A stretch of DNA of 64,000 nucleotides, taken from contig CAINOE010000019.1 of assembly GCA_903851415.1 (NCBI GenBank), positions 167,732-231,731 of the forward strand. Reading direction: 5' to 3'. The notes under the pieces are model-generated. The model was given only the letters and a program-made list of their open reading frames with translations, ran no database searches and was not told the origin of the DNA. This DNA is from an uncultured Rhodopila sp. Its GTDB lineage: Bacteria; Pseudomonadota; Alphaproteobacteria; Acetobacterales; Acetobacteraceae. Position 1 is the first letter of the stretch, and each line of letters begins with the position of its first letter. Of the stretch, positions 35,130-42,891 are shown piece after piece. The translations under genes were made by a program, and so were the position numbers.

Positions 35130-35852
35130 CTACGGCGTCGTGCTGACGGTCCACGTCGCGCTGTCCACCGGCGGGGACTTCTCCAGCCGGGCGACCACCT
35201 GATCCAGCACGGCCGGTTCGGCTGAACTCGGCGCCAGGACAGCGGCCAGTTCGACCTGGGTTTCGGTTTCCGACAGCGTTTCGATCTCGACAATCGGGTA
35301 GCCCGCCTGTTCCAGCACTTCGTCCAGGATATCGCGCGCGGCGGACACTTTCCGCTGGTTGGTCACGACATGCACCCGGTACTGCGCCTCCGTCGTCCGC
35401 GTATCTATCGGCAACCTATTGATATAATTCACGATCGGCCGCAGCAGCGTGTTGCCAGCCAGCACGAACACCGAGAGCGCAACCGCCTCCGGCAACAGCG
35501 CCGCCCCGGCAAACGCCCCTACGGCAGCGGAACACCACAGCGTCGCCGCGGTGTTCAGGCCGCGGATCTGCGTCCCCTCCTTCAGGATCACGCCCGCGCC
35601 GAGAAATCCGATGCCCGAAACGATATATGAGATGATGCGCGTCGACCCATCCGGCCCCAGCAACCGGGCGCCGAGGTCGGTGAACGCGGCGGCGCCAACA
35701 GCCACCAGGACGTTGGTGCGCAACCCGGCCGAACGCTGCCGCCACTGACGCTCGGCGCCGATCAGAGTGCCGAGGACGAAGGCGGTCGCAAGGATGGCGA
35801 GCGTGCGGGCGAACGCACTGCCGAGAAACGAATCCAACCATGCGTGCGCCAT
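35130..35852 (-). CDS. MgtC/SapB family membrane protein
   Basis: 240 residues. Five membrane helices with FVLGTLIGAERQWRQRSAGLRTNVLV and GIGFLGAGVILKEG are MgtC signatures; a cytoplasmic ACT-like C-terminal domain (about 150-240) follows. MgtC proteins inhibit the F-type ATPase and support growth at low Mg2+. No Mg2+ leader RNA was recognised upstream. Confidence 0.92.
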   Translation of the reverse strand: MAHAWLDSFLGSAFARTLAILATAFVLGTLIGAERQWRQRSAGLRTNVLVAVGAAAFTDLGARLLGPDGSTRIISYIVSGIGFLGAGVILKEGTQIRGLNTAATLWCSAAVGAFAGAALLPEAVALSVFVLAGNTLLRPIVNYINRLPIDTRTTEAQYRVHVVTNQRKVSAARDILDEVLEQAGYPIVEIETLSETETQVELAAVLAPSSAEPAVLDQVVARLEKSPPVDSATWTVSTTP

Positions 35853-35885
35853 CGCATCATTCCGAGGTGATGCGATGGCGTTAAC

Positions 35886-36053
35886 TCAAACCGGCACCGC
35901 CCGCAATGGTTCCGGCGGCGGGTCGCCCGGAATGGGTATCGGCTCCGGCGGCTCCTCGACCGGAGACGGCTCATCCGGGTCGGGCGGGCATGGCGGATCG
36001 CCGGGAGGAACCGGCGGATCCGACTGCGCGCGGAAGGGGCGATGTCCGCTCAA
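35886..36053 (-). CDS. Small proline-rich protein coupled to phasin
   Basis: 55 residues if started at the TTG (36053) that overlaps the phasin stop as TTGA. The sequence after SGHRPFRAQS is a run of PP, DPP and EEPP units (SDPPVPPGDPPCPPDPDE, then PIPIPGDPPPEPL). Strong Pro/Asp/Glu bias and phase are kept for the full length, unlike overlapping frames. Similar short Pro-rich ORFs are seen after phasin-like genes in related bacteria (recollection, not searched). Function unknown; the rare start codon is a weakness. Confidence 0.45.
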   Translation of the reverse strand: MSGHRPFRAQSDPPVPPGDPPCPPDPDEPSPVEEPPEPIPIPGDPPPEPLRAVPV

Positions 36054-36715
36054 TGATGGTGAGATTGCAGCGGACGCACAGCCTCCTGCGCGGTGCGGCC
36101 GGCCAGCTCGAGCAGCCGGCTGCCGGATTCGACCGCGTGGTTGATCGTGCTGAGATAAAGATCCCGCTGCACTTCCGCCAATTCGACCAAATTCTGCGCC
36201 CGCAGAAGATCCTGCGGCTTATGCTTCGCGTTTTCCAGGGTGTGATCGACAATCTCCAACCACGCATGCTGGATTTGCTGCAGCCCGCGTCCGAGCGTGA
36301 AGTAGCTGGAAAACAGCGCGTGCACGCGCTCGGCGGAGCGCTCGGACGCGTCGCGGTAGACATCCAGCGCCTGAACGGCGGAATTCAGCAGGTTATGGCT
36401 GCGGCCGAAGCTGAAGTCCACGACGCGGCTGCTGACCCCCGCTGCCGTGCGGGCGGCCAGCAGGATCGCCTCGCGGCCCTGTTCGGCCACCTTCGACGAC
36501 ACGGCGGTGGCGGCATCGGCGGTCTCGGCAACCACGTCGTTGACAGTCCGGGCGGCCTCCCTGGCACGGTCCGCACCGTTATGAACCGCCTTGACGGTTT
36601 CATCGGCGGTGTCCCTGGTTGCCTTTCCGACGGCTTCGACCGAAGCCTGACCTGCACGACCGGCGTTTTCGGTAGCCCTGCGATTGGTCTCGACGGTCTT
36701 TGTCGTTTCTGACAT
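36050..36715 (-). CDS. Phasin family protein
   Basis: 221 residues, almost wholly helical. A disordered Thr/Glu/Ala N-terminus precedes heptad-rich helices and the phasin segment SYFTLGRGLQQIQHAWLEIVDHT then RAQNLVELAEVQRDLYL. Phasins coat polyhydroxyalkanoate granules and control their size. It ends in three histidines. It lies in a storage/stress neighbourhood (glgX, csbD) and upstream of a small Pro-rich ORF. Confidence 0.88.
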   Translation of the reverse strand: MSETTKTVETNRRATENAGRAGQASVEAVGKATRDTADETVKAVHNGADRAREAARTVNDVVAETADAATAVSSKVAEQGREAILLAARTAAGVSSRVVDFSFGRSHNLLNSAVQALDVYRDASERSAERVHALFSSYFTLGRGLQQIQHAWLEIVDHTLENAKHKPQDLLRAQNLVELAEVQRDLYLSTINHAVESGSRLLELAGRTAQEAVRPLQSHHH

Positions 36716-37079
36716 GGTTCATGCCCCATTTATGAGTGAGATAGCCGGCGCACGAAAGTGCTTGCGACTTGCAGTGCGGCACTCGGGTGAAGGAGAAATG
36801 TATTGACCTCCGGTCAGGAGGTTCACCCTCGGCGCAAGAACACTATAGCGCGTCAGAGAGCGGTTGCAGCATCACGGACGCGTTATCTTAGAAATTCGCG
36901 TTAATGCGACTGCAAAGGACTATCCAAAGAACCGGCAACAGGCTCGATTTTTATCCTGACGCGATTGCGCCAAAGCATGTTTCTGTAACGTAAATTTCAC
37001 CGCCTGGCACGAGCAACGGTAACACATCTGTCCGGGCGAACCGCCATACATCGGGTCCGCCCGGGAACATGATTACCGT
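36716..37079. other. Intergenic region between phasin and glgX
   Basis: About 360 bases without a gene. It holds the phasin promoter region and, beside the glgX stop, a hairpin formed by TCCGGGCG (about 37030) and CGCCCGGGA (about 37058). The hairpin lacks a T-run. No sigma-factor boxes could be assigned. Confidence 0.4.
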
Positions 37080-39329
37080 CTATACGGACACCGCTCGCTC
37101 ATCCTCGGGCGCGGTTTCCGGGCTTGCCACCGGGATCGGGCGTTCAGCCATCTGCCGGAATGCTTCGATCGCGCGGCGCAAGGCAACCGATCGCTTGCTT
37201 TCCGGCTCCAGCACGAACAGCACCAGCGAGCGCCCGGTAATCTCATATTCCGAACCGGTGTTGAACGAATGATGCGTGTTGTCGTCAGGGCTGTTCGTAT
37301 CCAGCAGGCATCGCCACACCGAACCGCCGACAACCTCCGGCAGCATGAAATTAACAACGTCGTGATGCGCGTTCAGAACCAGCAGCGCCGTCGCGTCCAT
37401 CGCCGGGCGCTTGATCCCGCTGGCCTGCGCCCGCCCGTCCATCAGCATGCCGAAGCAGCGGGCGTTGGCGTCGTCCCACTGCGAGTCCGCGATATCCTGC
37501 CCCGCCGGCGACAGCCAGCGGACGTCGCGGACATCGAGATCGGGGTTGTACTCGCCGGTCAGGAAGCGCGAGCGGCGCAGGATCGGGAAGGACTGCCGAA
37601 GGACGATGACCTTGCGGACGAACTCCGCAAGTTCCACCTCCCTCTCGCCGAAATTCCAGTTCAGCCAGCTTATCTCGTTGTTCTGGCAATAGGCGTTGTT
37701 GTTGCCGCCCTGGGTGCGGCCGAACTCGTCTCCGGCCAGCAGCATCGGCGTGCCCTGGGCAAGCAGCAGCGTCGCCAGCAGATTGCGCTTCTGCCGCTCC
37801 CGCAGCGCATTGACCGCCGGATCATCAGTCGGTCCTTCGGCGCCGCAGTTCCAGGAGTGGTTGTCGGAATGACCGTCGCGGCCGTCTTCGCCGTTGGCTT
37901 CGTTGTGCTTTTCGTTGTACGAAACGAGATCGTTCAGGGTGAAACCATCATGCGCGGTGATAAAGTTCACGCTGGCCCAGGGTTTCCGCCCTCGCCTTGC
38001 GAAACAATCCGCCGAGGCCGACAGCCGGGTCGCCAGCTCAGCCTGCTTGCCCGCATCGCCCTTCCAATAGGACCTGACGGTATCGCGGAATTTATCGTTC
38101 CACTCGGCCCAGCCAGGGGGAAAACCGCCGACCTGATAGCCGCCGGGACCGATGTCCCAGGGTTCGGCGATGAGTTTGGTGGTGGCGAGCACGGGGTCCT
38201 GGATGCAGCTTTGCAGGAAGCCATGGGCTTCGTTGAAGCCGTCATGCTCGCGCGCCAGGATCGTGCCGAGATCGAAGCGGAATCCGTCCACGTGCATTTC
38301 GCAAGCCCAGTAGCGCAGGCTGTCGGTGACCATCTGCACGACGCGGGCATGGCTCATGTTCAACGTGTTGCCGGTGCCGGTGTCGTTGATGTAATAGCGC
38401 AGTTGATCCGGGATCAGGCGGTAGTATGAGAGGTTATCGATACCGCGGAACGACAGTGTCGGCCCGCGTTCATTGCCCTCGGCGGTGTGGTTGTAGACGA
38501 CATCGAGGATCACCTCCAACCCGGCATCGTGCAGCCGCGCCACCATCTCCTTGAATTCGGAGAAAACGAAGTCCGGGACGGCGGAATAACGCGGATCCGG
38601 GGCGAAGAAGCCGATGCTGTTATAGCCCCAGTAATTGGTCAGGCCCTTGTCCAGCAGATAGCTGTCGTTGACGAAGGCATGGACGGGAAGTAATTCTACG
38701 GATGTCACCCCGAGCGACTTTATATAATCCACGACCTCCTTGCGGCCGAGGCCCGCGTACGTGCCGCGCAGATGTTCCGGCACCGCGGGATGCAGCTTGG
38801 TGTAACCGCCGACATGCGTTTCGTAGACGATGGTGCGGTCCCAGGGGACCGACGGCGCCCGTTCTCGCCCCCAGGTGAAGGCCGGGTCGATCACACGGGA
38901 CTTCGGCATGAAGCGGGCGCTGTCACGTTCATCGAAGGTCAGATCGTCGCCGTCGGCGCCGAGCGTGTAGCCGAAGATCGAGGGGTCCCACTTCAGCGCG
39001 CCGACATGCGCCTTCGCGTATGGGTCCAACACCAGCTTGTTGGGATTGAAACGGTGGCCGGCCTGCGGTTCGTACGGACCATGCACGCGGTATCCGTAGT
39101 TCGTTCCGGGCCGCGCGTCAGGGAGGTAGCCGTGCCACACCTCGTTGGTGTATTCCGGCAGTTCGATGCGTTCCAGTTCCTTTTGCCCCGTGTCATCGAA
39201 CAGGCATAATTCGACCTTCGTCGCATTTGCCGAAAACAGCGCGAAGTTGACGCCCAGGCCGTCCCAGGTGGCGCCCTGGGGCTGAGGAGAACCTTCTCGC
39301 ACTCGTGACTTCATGATGGCTGGAGGCAT
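37080..39329 (-). CDS. glgX: Glycogen debranching enzyme GlgX
   Basis: 749 residues. An N-terminal CBM48 domain (GATWDGLGVNFALFSANATKVELCLFD) is followed by a GH13 barrel: VILDVVYNHTAEGN, GFRFDLGTILARE (nucleophile Asp), KLIAEPWDIGPGGYQVGGFP (acid Glu) and NFITAHDGFTLNDL. It hydrolyses alpha-1,6 branches of phosphorylase-limited glycogen. ATG 39329 has GGAG six bases upstream; the long N-terminal open frame to 39650 is read-through of the csbD region. Confidence 0.95.
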   Translation of the reverse strand: MPPAIMKSRVREGSPQPQGATWDGLGVNFALFSANATKVELCLFDDTGQKELERIELPEYTNEVWHGYLPDARPGTNYGYRVHGPYEPQAGHRFNPNKLVLDPYAKAHVGALKWDPSIFGYTLGADGDDLTFDERDSARFMPKSRVIDPAFTWGRERAPSVPWDRTIVYETHVGGYTKLHPAVPEHLRGTYAGLGRKEVVDYIKSLGVTSVELLPVHAFVNDSYLLDKGLTNYWGYNSIGFFAPDPRYSAVPDFVFSEFKEMVARLHDAGLEVILDVVYNHTAEGNERGPTLSFRGIDNLSYYRLIPDQLRYYINDTGTGNTLNMSHARVVQMVTDSLRYWACEMHVDGFRFDLGTILAREHDGFNEAHGFLQSCIQDPVLATTKLIAEPWDIGPGGYQVGGFPPGWAEWNDKFRDTVRSYWKGDAGKQAELATRLSASADCFARRGRKPWASVNFITAHDGFTLNDLVSYNEKHNEANGEDGRDGHSDNHSWNCGAEGPTDDPAVNALRERQKRNLLATLLLAQGTPMLLAGDEFGRTQGGNNNAYCQNNEISWLNWNFGEREVELAEFVRKVIVLRQSFPILRRSRFLTGEYNPDLDVRDVRWLSPAGQDIADSQWDDANARCFGMLMDGRAQASGIKRPAMDATALLVLNAHHDVVNFMLPEVVGGSVWRCLLDTNSPDDNTHHSFNTGSEYEITGRSLVLFVLEPESKRSVALRRAIEAFRQMAERPIPVASPETAPEDERAVSV

Positions 39330-39360
39330 CGGCGCTCCTGGACTGCTCGGTGATGGGCAG

Positions 39361-39385
39361 AAAAAAGGGGGGCAAACTGCCCCCC
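39361..39385 (-). terminator. Terminator after csbD
   Basis: TGCCCCCC/GGGGGGCA stem of 8 bases with a 3-base loop (39367-39385), followed on the minus strand by TTTTTT (39366-39361). Separates csbD from glgX. Confidence 0.85.
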
Positions 39386-39403
39386 TTCCGAATCGATGAT
39401 CGC

Positions 39404-39634
39404 CTAGGACGTCAAGCGGCCCAGGACATAGCCGATGGCCGCCGCGACCAGGGTCGCCACGATGGGCTGCGACCTGATGACATCGCTGAACTGTCCCGCC
39501 GCCTGCTGCGCCTGGCCCGACGCCTGATTGTACAGCCCCTGCGCCTGGGTCCGGGTGTCGCCGCTCAGGTTGCCGACGGCTTCCTGCGCGCGGCCGCCGA
39601 ATTCGCGAGCCGTGCCTTGTATCCGATCGCTCAT
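39404..39634 (-). CDS. CsbD-like stress protein with membrane anchor
   Basis: 76 residues. MSDRIQGTAREFGGRAQEAVGNLSGD is the CsbD pattern (approximate residues 1-26); the C-terminus (about 52-74, IVATLVAAAIGYVLGRL) is a membrane helix of the DUF883/ElaB type, so the protein is probably tethered to the inner membrane. CsbD proteins are general-stress induced with unknown mechanism. A GGAAC-N16-CGTT promoter upstream and a strong terminator downstream make it a single-gene unit. Confidence 0.85.
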   Translation of the reverse strand: MSDRIQGTAREFGGRAQEAVGNLSGDTRTQAQGLYNQASGQAQQAAGQFSDVIRSQPIVATLVAAAIGYVLGRLTS

Positions 39635-39666
39635 TAAAAGCCTCCTGCAAAACCGGGAGCCTTTGA

Positions 39667-39691
39667 AACGCCGCGCGGCCCGGAAGGTTCC
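39667..39691 (-). promoter_or_regulatory. EcfG-type general stress promoter of csbD
   Basis: On the minus strand GGAAC (39691-39687), 16 bases, CGTT (39670-39667). This is the exact -35/-10 pattern of alphaproteobacterial sigma-EcfG. Predicted start is near 39660, 26 bases before the csbD ATG. Confidence 0.7.
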
Positions 39692-39786
39692 CCGGGTGGG
39701 CCGGACCGGGCCGCCGACAGGCCTGGTATTTCCTCGCTGCGCCGATTGCCCCAGGATTCGCCCTCGCGCCTCACGGAGACTTTTTT

Positions 39787-40755
39787 ATGAAAGCTGTCCG
39801 ATTCACCCGCCACGGCAAGCCGGGCGTGCTCACGGTCGAGGCCCTGCCGCCGCTGGTTCCCGGCCCGGATGAGGCCGTGGTCAGGATCAAGGCCGCCTCG
39901 ATCAACCCGAGCGATGTCAAGAACGTGCTGGGCGCCATGGAACAGACCACGCTGCCGCGGACGCCCGGCCGGGACTTTGCCGGGATTGTCGAAGCCGGGC
40001 CGCCGGACTGGATTGGCGTCGAGGTCTGGGGCACCGGCGGCGATACCGGGTTCACCCGCGACGGCTCGCACGCGGAGCAGATCCTGGTGCCCGTGGCCAG
40101 CCTGCGGCGCAAGCCGGCGGCGCTGGACTTCGATCAGGCGGCCTCGGTCGGGGTGAATTTTCTGGCTGCCTGGCGGGGCCTGGTGGATGGCGCGGGACTG
40201 CGAGCCGGGGAAACGGTGCTGGTCATCGGCTCCAGCGGCGGCGTTGGCAATGCCGGCGTGCAGATTGCCAGGCGTCTGGGCGCCCGGATCGTCGGGGTGG
40301 ACCGCTCCCCGCCCCGCCCCGGGGCGGCGATCATCGAAGCCGGCGTTTCGCTGGTGGCGGAGGGCGCGGCCATCCCGGCGGCGGTGCGCGAGGCGACCGA
40401 AGGGCACGGCGCGGACGTGGTGCTGGACTGCGTCGGCGGCGTGATGTTCCGGCACGCAGTCGCGTGCCTGGCGCTGCGCGGGCGGCTGCTGGAGATGAGC
40501 GTGACCGGGGGCCGCGAGGTCAGCTTCGACCTTGCGGATTTCTACCACAACGAAAGCCGGCTGATCGGGGTCGATACGCTGAAGCTGGACCTGACCGCCT
40601 CAGCCGCCGTGCTGGACGCATTGGCGCCCGGTTTCGAGGCCTGGGACTACAGGCCCGCGGAGATTGCCCGGCGGTTCCCGCTGGAACAGGCGGTGGCGGC
40701 CTATGAGGCCGTGGCGGCCGGACAACGCGGGCGGGTGGTGCTGCAGCCCGGCTAG
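39787..40755 (+). CDS. Zinc-independent MDR-family oxidoreductase (quinone reductase-like)
   Basis: 322 residues. An N-terminal GroES-like domain (VVRIKAASINPSDVKNVLG, TPGRDFAGIVEAG) and a Rossmann domain with VLVIGSSGGVGNAGVQIARRLGA (about 139-161) define the NADPH:quinone oxidoreductase branch of the MDR family. Cys/His zinc ligands are absent. It probably reduces quinones or enones. It converges on the EamA gene with a 4-base overlap of the 3-prime ends. Confidence 0.88.
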   Translation: MKAVRFTRHGKPGVLTVEALPPLVPGPDEAVVRIKAASINPSDVKNVLGAMEQTTLPRTPGRDFAGIVEAGPPDWIGVEVWGTGGDTGFTRDGSHAEQILVPVASLRRKPAALDFDQAASVGVNFLAAWRGLVDGAGLRAGETVLVIGSSGGVGNAGVQIARRLGARIVGVDRSPPRPGAAIIEAGVSLVAEGAAIPAAVREATEGHGADVVLDCVGGVMFRHAVACLALRGRLLEMSVTGGREVSFDLADFYHNESRLIGVDTLKLDLTASAAVLDALAPGFEAWDYRPAEIARRFPLEQAVAAYEAVAAGQRGRVVLQPG

Positions 40756-41714
40756 CACGCTGTGTCGGCTTTGACGCGACAAGCCGGCTGCGGGATTCGG
40801 GCCGGCGCAGGCTGCCGCGAGGGACGCAGCGCCATGCCGGCACCGGCCAGCATCAGGATCATCCCGACCGCCTCTCCCCAATCGAGCTGTTCGCCGAAAA
40901 ATGAGCAGCCGATGATGACGGCGATGACCGGGGAAATGAACGCGTAGGTGCCCGGGCGGCTGGCGCCCCAGTCGCGAACCAGCAGGAAGTACATCGTCGT
41001 GGACATCAGGGCGCCGGGAATCAGCAGGTACAGCCAGGCCAGGAACGCCGGCCATCCCCAGTGCAGCCGCATCGAATCCGCCGCGCCCGGCTCGATCGCC
41101 AGCGACACGAACAGCATTGTCAGCCCGCCGATGAGGTCGGTCAGTCCGGCAAGCTGCACCGGCGGCAAGGTGCGCATCATCGGCCGGGTCATAACCGATC
41201 CGAAGGTGTAGCAGAGGCAGCCGACGGCCACGCCGGCCGCGCCGATGATCTTCCACCCGTCCAGGGTGCCGGCAAGGGCGGCGGGACCGAACAGCATCAG
41301 CACCCCGGCGATGCCCACCATGATGGCGCCGAACTGGCGGGAACTGAACCGCTCCTGCCCCATCGCGACCGTGAAAACCAGCAGCGCCAGCGGGGTCAGG
41401 GCCGAGCTGATCACCGCGCCAAGCCCGGCGGTGATGTATTTCAGGCCATAAAGTTGGATCACCTGGTTGAACGAGATCAGCACGATGGAGACGACTATCA
41501 GCCGCGGGATCAAGCGGGGCGGCGGCAGCACGCGCTGTCCGCGGAGGCGGCAGATCGTCAGCAGGACGGCTCCGGCGAGGCTCCAGCGCAGGCCGGCGAA
41601 GATGCCGGGCGAGACCGTGGCCGTGCCGATTTTCATCGCCAGCCAGGTGGTGCCCCAAACAAAGCAAATGAAAACGAACATCGCCCGTTGCGATGCGGTC
41701 GAGGATGCAGTCAT
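40752..41714 (-). CDS. EamA/DMT-superfamily transporter
   Basis: 320 residues, ten membrane helices in two EamA repeats. The first contains FICFVWGTTWLAMKIGTA and FAGLRWSLAGAVLL, the second PGTYAFISPVIAVIIGCSFFGEQLDW, both typical of RhaT/EamA exporters. It likely exports amino acids or metabolites. ATG at 41714. Confidence 0.9.
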   Translation of the reverse strand: MTASSTASQRAMFVFICFVWGTTWLAMKIGTATVSPGIFAGLRWSLAGAVLLTICRLRGQRVLPPPRLIPRLIVVSIVLISFNQVIQLYGLKYITAGLGAVISSALTPLALLVFTVAMGQERFSSRQFGAIMVGIAGVLMLFGPAALAGTLDGWKIIGAAGVAVGCLCYTFGSVMTRPMMRTLPPVQLAGLTDLIGGLTMLFVSLAIEPGAADSMRLHWGWPAFLAWLYLLIPGALMSTTMYFLLVRDWGASRPGTYAFISPVIAVIIGCSFFGEQLDWGEAVGMILMLAGAGMALRPSRQPAPARIPQPACRVKADTAC

Positions 41715-42025
41715 GGACGTTGCGCGTTCGCTCCCGCCGCGCGGGCTCGCGCGGGCGCCGTAACTAGCGCATCGGCCTCGCGATCTGCCGAGAAGAAGAG
41801 GAATGGCGCTTATGCATCAGGCGGTTGCGGGCGGGGAAGCCGATCGACGGCGAGGCGGCGTGACAGCCCGCCGCGCGATCCGCAGCGTTACCGCACGTCG
41901 CTTCTCGCGAATTCGTATCCCCCGGGAAGAAAGCCCGGAAGGATAGCCAAATCGATTTCGGCATGCGTAACTGTATCCGAAGGCGACCCGGGGTGGCCGA
42001 TCGCCGTGTTGCAACAGGAAACGTC
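41715..42025. other. Divergent intergenic region between the EamA and DUF1223 genes
   Basis: About 310 bases, no credible gene. It holds the divergent promoters; a short imperfect inverted repeat CCCCGGGAAG / AGCCCGG lies near 41925-41940. Nothing else recognised. Confidence 0.35.
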
Positions 42026-42724
42026 ATGCACATCGCGGGTCTCGGACTGCTTCTCGCCGGCCTGTCCCTGACCCCGGCGGTTGCGCGGGAGTCTCCGGTC
42101 GTGGTGGAGTTGTTTACCTCCCAGGGCTGCTCGTCCTGCCCACCGGCCGACGCGTTCCTGACCGATCTTGCGCATGAGGCGCAAGGCGTTCTGCCGTTGG
42201 CGTTCCATGTCACCTACTGGGACAGTCTCGGCTGGAAGGACCCGTACTCGCTCGGCGCGGCGACGGCGCGGCAACGCGACTATGCCCGCACGCTCGGGCG
42301 CGAGGGCGTCTATACGCCGCAGATGATCGTCGACGGCGTGGAGGGCTTCGTCGGCTCCGACCGGTCGGAGGGCCTCAATGCCATCGCGCGGGCCGCCCGC
42401 AACCGTTCGGCGCCCGTGGCGGTCGGCCTGACGCGCGAGGGGGATACGCTGGTGATTTCCGTCGGAGCCGGGTCGGGCACGGCGCGGGTCCTGCTCATCG
42501 GGTTCGACCCGGCGCATGAAACCCATATCGGCCGCGGCGAGAACAGCGGCCGGACCGTGCTGGAGTCCAATATCGTCCGCTCCCTGTCCACTGCCGGCGT
42601 TTGGTCCGGCGCGCCTTTGACCCTGCGCCCGCCGCCGCCGCTCGGGGAAAGCACCGCGGTTCTGCTGCAATCGGACGATGGCCGCATCCTCGGCGCTGCT
42701 CGGCTTAATAATCCGGCGTCCTGA
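42026..42724 (+). CDS. DUF1223 secreted thioredoxin-like protein
   Basis: 232 residues. A signal peptide (about 1-20, ending TPAVA) precedes VVELFTSQGCSSCPPADAFL with a CxxC pair (Cys35, Cys38), then FHVTYWDSLGWKDPYS and YTPQMIVDGVEGFVGSD, the DUF1223 pattern. The fold is predicted thioredoxin-like, so a periplasmic thiol role is likely. AGGAAA lies 5 bases ahead of ATG 42026; the upstream frame start 41963 lacks a signal peptide. Confidence 0.88.
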   Translation: MHIAGLGLLLAGLSLTPAVARESPVVVELFTSQGCSSCPPADAFLTDLAHEAQGVLPLAFHVTYWDSLGWKDPYSLGAATARQRDYARTLGREGVYTPQMIVDGVEGFVGSDRSEGLNAIARAARNRSAPVAVGLTREGDTLVISVGAGSGTARVLLIGFDPAHETHIGRGENSGRTVLESNIVRSLSTAGVWSGAPLTLRPPPPLGESTAVLLQSDDGRILGAARLNNPAS

Positions 42725-42766
42725 GGCATTTCCGCCCTTGCGGGGAGCCGCCCGCTGCGGCAATCA

Positions 42767-42782
42767 TTTGACTTGCGTCAAA
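42767..42782. promoter_or_regulatory. FNR/FixK-type operator upstream of lactate permease
   Basis: TTTGAC-TTGC-GTCAAA is a perfect 6-base palindrome with 4-base spacer, matching the TTGA-N6-TCAA core bound by CRP/FNR-family regulators (FNR, FixK, DNR). It is centred 117 bases before the lctP ATG. Which regulator binds is unknown. Confidence 0.55.
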
Positions 42783-42891
42783 GAAATCCAAATCATCGGC
42801 GCAAACCGGGTCTAAAGGCGCGGCTCCCAATACGGGTGTGAAACCCTGCCCCGTCCGGTTGAGGTGTTGAGTGTCCAGGCTCGGGGGGAAA

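Noticed and set aside
37030..37068. Hairpin next to the glgX stop as a terminator
   Set aside because: Stem is fair but no T-run follows on the minus strand.
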